In this document: piece after piece, positions 60,974 through 64,000 of the stretch
Layout of the letters: the number at the start of each line of letters is the position of its first letter
Position numbering within the stretch: the stretch's first letter is position 1
Source: JAYSYM01 sp964543475
GTDB taxonomy: Bacteria > Bdellovibrionota > Bdellovibrionia > Bdellovibrionales > JAMPXM01
DNA length: 64,000 nucleotides
Assembly: GCA_964543475.1 (NCBI GenBank)
Contig: CAZIYJ010000012.1
Span: forward strand, 1-64,000
Direction of reading: 5' to 3'
The notes under the pieces: generated by a model
The model's input: the letters and a program-made list of their open reading frames with translations, nothing else
Told to the model about the DNA's origin: nothing
The model's database searches: none
Made by a program: the position numbers and the translations under genes

Positions 60974-62404
60974 ATGAGCAACTTAGCTAAAACACAACAG
61001 GATGAAATCCTGGTACCGCAAATGCCAAAACTGATTGTAGTTCGACAAGATCGAGTCACTGTTGACGATCTTCAGACTATCATCCGAACTAAAGATGGTG
61101 ATTTCAACGTCATCGACTTCAGCCCGTTCGGCTTAGCTGTGTTTACGAAAGAAGATTTGACCGATAAATCTTATATCGCGTCTTTTGTGGTGCAGAATGT
61201 TGAGATCGAACAAATTGAAATCAAAAAAGTTCGCTCAGAAAAATATTTCCACAACGAGCACGACGGCTACAAAACTGCTTTTGCAATTACCGGCAATCCA
61301 ATTTCGATGGAGCGAGCGGTAGCAGTCCGAAAAACAACTGAAGTTCTTTCTGAACACTTAGCTCAGGTTTCCGCTCCACAAGTCCCTGACGCTTTTAAAC
61401 TTGTTTCTTATGAAATCACAAACTGGTTAGCGAAGTTACAATCTCTTGTAAATTCACTTGAGAAATCTTCGTTCGAGCATTCGCGAACGTATCTCGAACC
61501 ATATGAAGCAGTTGTCACTGAAATGGTGGCTCATTACATCGAGAGCAACATCTATCCACTCTATTCAAAAATCCAACACATTGTTGAGGGGCTCGACTCT
61601 CAAACTGTAAAAAGCTCGTTCGTTTTCTTTAGAGAACAAGTTGGGCCATATCTTTACCAATCAGCATATGCAAACCGCGCATACACTAAACCACGCGGAT
61701 ATGCAGGCGACTTTGAGATGATGAAGAGCGTCTATAATAACGAACAGCGCGGCCAGAGTCTATTCGGTCGCTGCGTTGAACGTTATTTCGTAAATGTTCC
61801 AGAGTCTCAAGCGGTCCGCAATAGAGGCAGATACTTACAAGGCAAGATCATCAACTTTATTCAAAGCAACCCGGGTCGCCCTCATCGCTTTTTGTCACTC
61901 GCCTGCGGCCCAGCAATGGAAATTCAATACTTGATACAAGAAAATCCCGAGCTTCTTACTGAAGATGTTGAGATCTATTTCGTAGATCAGGACACCGAGG
62001 CTTTGAAAGAATGTCAAAAACGCATTGAGCTACTCGGACGACAATTTAAAGTAAAAGCTAAGTTCAGATTTCACAATTGGGCAGTAAAGAACATAATCGA
62101 AAATGGTCTACAAGTCCCTGAACTCAGCATGATCTATACAGCAGGCCTGTTTGACTACTTATCCGATGCTGTAGCGTCTTACGCAGCTCAACGATTATTT
62201 ACGAATGTACTTCCAGGTGGAGAGCTTATCATTGGCAACTTCGATATTTCGGCTCCGAATCGCTTTGGAATGTCACTCGTAACCGATTGGCACTTAATTT
62301 ACCGCACGCCGAGAGATCTAGAACGTTTATTTGGGAAACTCGGCAATTTCACAGTAGAAAAAGAAAGTCTCGGCATCAACTTATTTGCGTCACTGAAGAA
62401 GTAG
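60974..62404 (+). CDS. PhcB-like SAM methyltransferase with PilZ-like N-terminus
   Basis: I start at the ATG at 60974, five bases after GGAGG; the GTG at 60962 is less likely. The 476-residue protein has three parts. The N-terminal part (about 20-110) resembles PilZ: DFSPFGLAV gives DxSxxG, but the usual RxxxR is only RxxR, so c-di-GMP binding is doubtful. A helical middle contains TKPRGYAGDFEMMKSVY, a signature of the 3-hydroxypalmitate methyl ester synthase group (PhcB). The C-terminal methyltransferase starts FLSLACGPAMEIQYL. PhcB makes a quorum signal in Ralstonia, so a lipid signal or membrane-lipid role is plausible. It is in an operon with the cyclase. Confidence 0.75.
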   Translation: MSNLAKTQQDEILVPQMPKLIVVRQDRVTVDDLQTIIRTKDGDFNVIDFSPFGLAVFTKEDLTDKSYIASFVVQNVEIEQIEIKKVRSEKYFHNEHDGYKTAFAITGNPISMERAVAVRKTTEVLSEHLAQVSAPQVPDAFKLVSYEITNWLAKLQSLVNSLEKSSFEHSRTYLEPYEAVVTEMVAHYIESNIYPLYSKIQHIVEGLDSQTVKSSFVFFREQVGPYLYQSAYANRAYTKPRGYAGDFEMMKSVYNNEQRGQSLFGRCVERYFVNVPESQAVRNRGRYLQGKIINFIQSNPGRPHRFLSLACGPAMEIQYLIQENPELLTEDVEIYFVDQDTEALKECQKRIELLGRQFKVKAKFRFHNWAVKNIIENGLQVPELSMIYTAGLFDYLSDAVASYAAQRLFTNVLPGGELIIGNFDISAPNRFGMSLVTDWHLIYRTPRDLERLFGKLGNFTVEKESLGINLFASLKK

Positions 62405-62420
62405 GATACTTAACAAGATT

Positions 62421-63881
62421 ATGATTCCCAAAAAGCTACTCGACAATCAAGTCGAAGAAACTTTGCTAAAGGAAACGCGCGAAACATTCGCGACTGGTTT
62501 CCTATTCGCACCGTTTCTGTATCTTGGCTTTTGGGCAGTAGATTGCTTCTATGCTCCCGATCAAATGTGGAAGTTCCTTGGGCTTCGAGTTACACACGGT
62601 CTCTTTGTTGCAGGATTGTATTTCTACTTCAAACAGCCGAGATCACTGCGACAATATCAAATAGCGGGAGCTAGCTGGGCCGCAATCGCGAGTAACTTGA
62701 TTACTATCATGATACTTATGACTTCAGGCCCTGCCTCAATTTATTATGCCGGCCTAAATCTAGTTGCTCTACTAGCGATCTTCTTCATACCGTATAGACC
62801 TAAAGTTCAATGGTTTGCCCTTGCCACAATCTTTATCCCTTACTTAATTGGATGCGGCCTTCAAGTTACTAGAGACAATTTTACTACCTACGTAGCCAAC
62901 TCCGCATTTGTATTCGGGACCGTATTAATTGGGGTCGTCATCAAGAAAGTTCAATTCCGCACTCGAATTAAAGAAGTAGAGGCGCAGCTTGCCCTTGCAA
63001 GCGAAGTTGCAGATCGCGAAGAGGTTATTCAAGTAAAGACCACGGAAAATGTAAAGCTCTCGAGACTTAGCAACCAATTTAGCCCACAGGTTGTAGAAGC
63101 AATTCGCACTGGCGCTCTTGAGCTTTCAGTAAGCGCAAAGAGAAGTTTAATATCGACTATTTTTATCGACATCGTAAATTCGACTGAGCGAGTTGTCCGA
63201 GTCGACAATGCAAAAGTAAACAAAGTAATTGGAATGTTTTTAGAAGATACGGCTCGTATTCTCCTTAAGTACGATATCACTATCGACAAATTCTTAGGCG
63301 ATGGAATTCTAGCTTTTGCCAACGATCCCGTGCGCCACTCCGATTTCGTTGAGCGAACAGTTCGAGCTGCAATGGAAATTCGGGAACGGATAAGTAGCCG
63401 GCAAGAAGAATATGAAAATCTTTGGATGAACAAGTTAGAAATTCGCATTGGGATTGCTCATGGTTACGCAAATGTGGGCTTCTACGGAAACGAAAAGCTT
63501 TACAAATGCTATACAGCCATCGGACCAGTAGTGAATTTGGCTTGTCGTCTGTCGGCGGCTGCTGATCCTAATGAAATCCTGATTACTCACGACGTGTTCG
63601 AAAATATGCCTACTTCGCAGTTTGTGACAGCATCAAAAGGTAAACTGACCCTCAAGGGGTTCGAGCAGGATTTGATCAAATGCTATTCGATTGATGGTTA
63701 CGCCGGAAATAATAAGGCAGTCGACAAGTTTGAAGACGACTTGGAGTGTTCGAATTGCCATCAAGGTATCTTCTATCTGGCTTCGAACGACAAAGGCCAG
63801 TTTGTATTTAAATGCCGGCATTGCGGCTTTGTTCAAGAGCAAGAAGAAGCCTCAGCTTCCCTTATAAAGCGCGCAAGCTAA
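62421..63881 (+). CDS. Membrane adenylate cyclase (class III) with C-terminal zinc ribbon
   Basis: The 486-residue protein has five or six membrane helices (first about 25-45), then a coiled linker. The class III cyclase domain has metal Asp250 (FIDIVNSTE) and Asp294 (FLGDG), Lys290 and a Thr in YTAIGPVVNLACRL for ATP, and the Asn-Arg transition-state residues. That makes it an adenylate, not guanylate, cyclase. After it comes a short zinc ribbon (CSNC ... CRHC). Zinc or redox control of a cyclase is uncommon. It starts 16 nt after the PhcB-like gene. Confidence 0.9.
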   Translation: MIPKKLLDNQVEETLLKETRETFATGFLFAPFLYLGFWAVDCFYAPDQMWKFLGLRVTHGLFVAGLYFYFKQPRSLRQYQIAGASWAAIASNLITIMILMTSGPASIYYAGLNLVALLAIFFIPYRPKVQWFALATIFIPYLIGCGLQVTRDNFTTYVANSAFVFGTVLIGVVIKKVQFRTRIKEVEAQLALASEVADREEVIQVKTTENVKLSRLSNQFSPQVVEAIRTGALELSVSAKRSLISTIFIDIVNSTERVVRVDNAKVNKVIGMFLEDTARILLKYDITIDKFLGDGILAFANDPVRHSDFVERTVRAAMEIRERISSRQEEYENLWMNKLEIRIGIAHGYANVGFYGNEKLYKCYTAIGPVVNLACRLSAAADPNEILITHDVFENMPTSQFVTASKGKLTLKGFEQDLIKCYSIDGYAGNNKAVDKFEDDLECSNCHQGIFYLASNDKGQFVFKCRHCGFVQEQEEASASLIKRAS

Positions 63882-63938
63882 AGTCATTGCCTCCCAACCC
63901 ACCGCAAGCTAAAGTTTGCTTCTTTAGGAGCAAATCAC

Positions 63939-64000
63939 ATGAGCAAGCTACAACCAGTACGAGGTACGAGAGATCTGTTGGCCGATGAGGCGCGCAGGCA
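63939..64000 (+). CDS. hisS: Histidine-tRNA ligase, first residues (partial)
   Basis: The ATG at 63939 follows AGGAG. The 20 visible codons read MSKLQPVRGTRDLLADEARR. That start with PVRGTRD-LL is typical of HisS, the class II synthetase that charges tRNA-His. The rest lies outside the window. Confidence 0.85.
   Translation, partial: MSKLQPVRGTRDLLADEARR

Overview
This window reads as the chromosome of a Gram-negative, Bdellovibrio-like bacterium (Bdellovibrionota is my best guess; no 16S rRNA or other marker is present to prove it). The reasons are moderate GC, very tight gene packing with many TTG and GTG starts, many signal peptides and lipoproteins, several murein L,D-transpeptidases, a dense set of secreted proteases and hydrolases, and families such as DUF4105, DUF3015 and the DUF1552/DUF1592 pair. 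No rRNA, tRNA, CRISPR array or insertion sequence was seen.

Layout. 1-4.8 kb: the tail of a receiver-domain gene, an outer-membrane-like protein, and a DUF1592 (cytochrome-type) plus DUF1552 pair. 4.9-17.9 kb, minus strand: one long, translationally coupled operon, purM-purN-orf-purB-purC-purS-purQ-purL-purF followed by ldcA, a serine hydrolase and mpl. It joins de novo purine synthesis to muropeptide recycling. 18.1-20.8 kb: a beta-barrel protein coupled to a CpaF-type ATPase, then mutM. 20.9-26.7 kb: a secretome cluster (alpha/beta hydrolase, trypsin-like protease, HExxH protein, small secreted protein, subtilase, second hydrolase). 26.8-33.4 kb: asnS, a LEA14-like lipoprotein, a YkuD_2 lipoprotein, a purple-acid-phosphatase-like lipoprotein, a secreted protein behind a sigma-54-type promoter, nnrD and a DUF1275 protein. 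33.6-37.6 kb: an unusual trio of membrane protein, short Hsp70-like ATPase and J-domain/TPR protein. 37.7-41 kb: two more YkuD_2 lipoproteins and a YkuD L,D-transpeptidase. 41.2-54.8 kb: mostly envelope and housekeeping genes (nuclease-like, dps, DUF3015, DUF4105, hydrolases, sohB, phosphodiesterase, AsmA-like, greA, DHH phosphoesterase). 54.8-60 kb: an accessory segment with a BFD-like ferredoxin, hicAB with a palindromic operator, a decayed BFD copy, and a four-gene cassette (80-aa protein, family-5 solute-binding protein, divergent YcaO-like protein, histidine kinase). 60-64 kb: pdxJ, a PhcB-like methyltransferase with a PilZ-like N-terminus, an adenylate cyclase with a C-terminal zinc ribbon, and the first codons of hisS.

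The most novel candidate is the SBP/YcaO/kinase cassette at 56.1-60.0 kb. Its last three genes are joined by ATGA overlaps. YcaO enzymes modify peptide backbones, family-5 binding proteins bind peptides, and the kinase has a small cysteine-rich extracytoplasmic domain. A peptide-based sensing or RiPP-like system is therefore plausible, but it is inference. Other points worth a look are the Hsp70/J/membrane trio, the sigma-54 promoter with its folded leader, the unknown oxidoreductase-like gene inside the purine operon, and the PhcB-like/cyclase pair.
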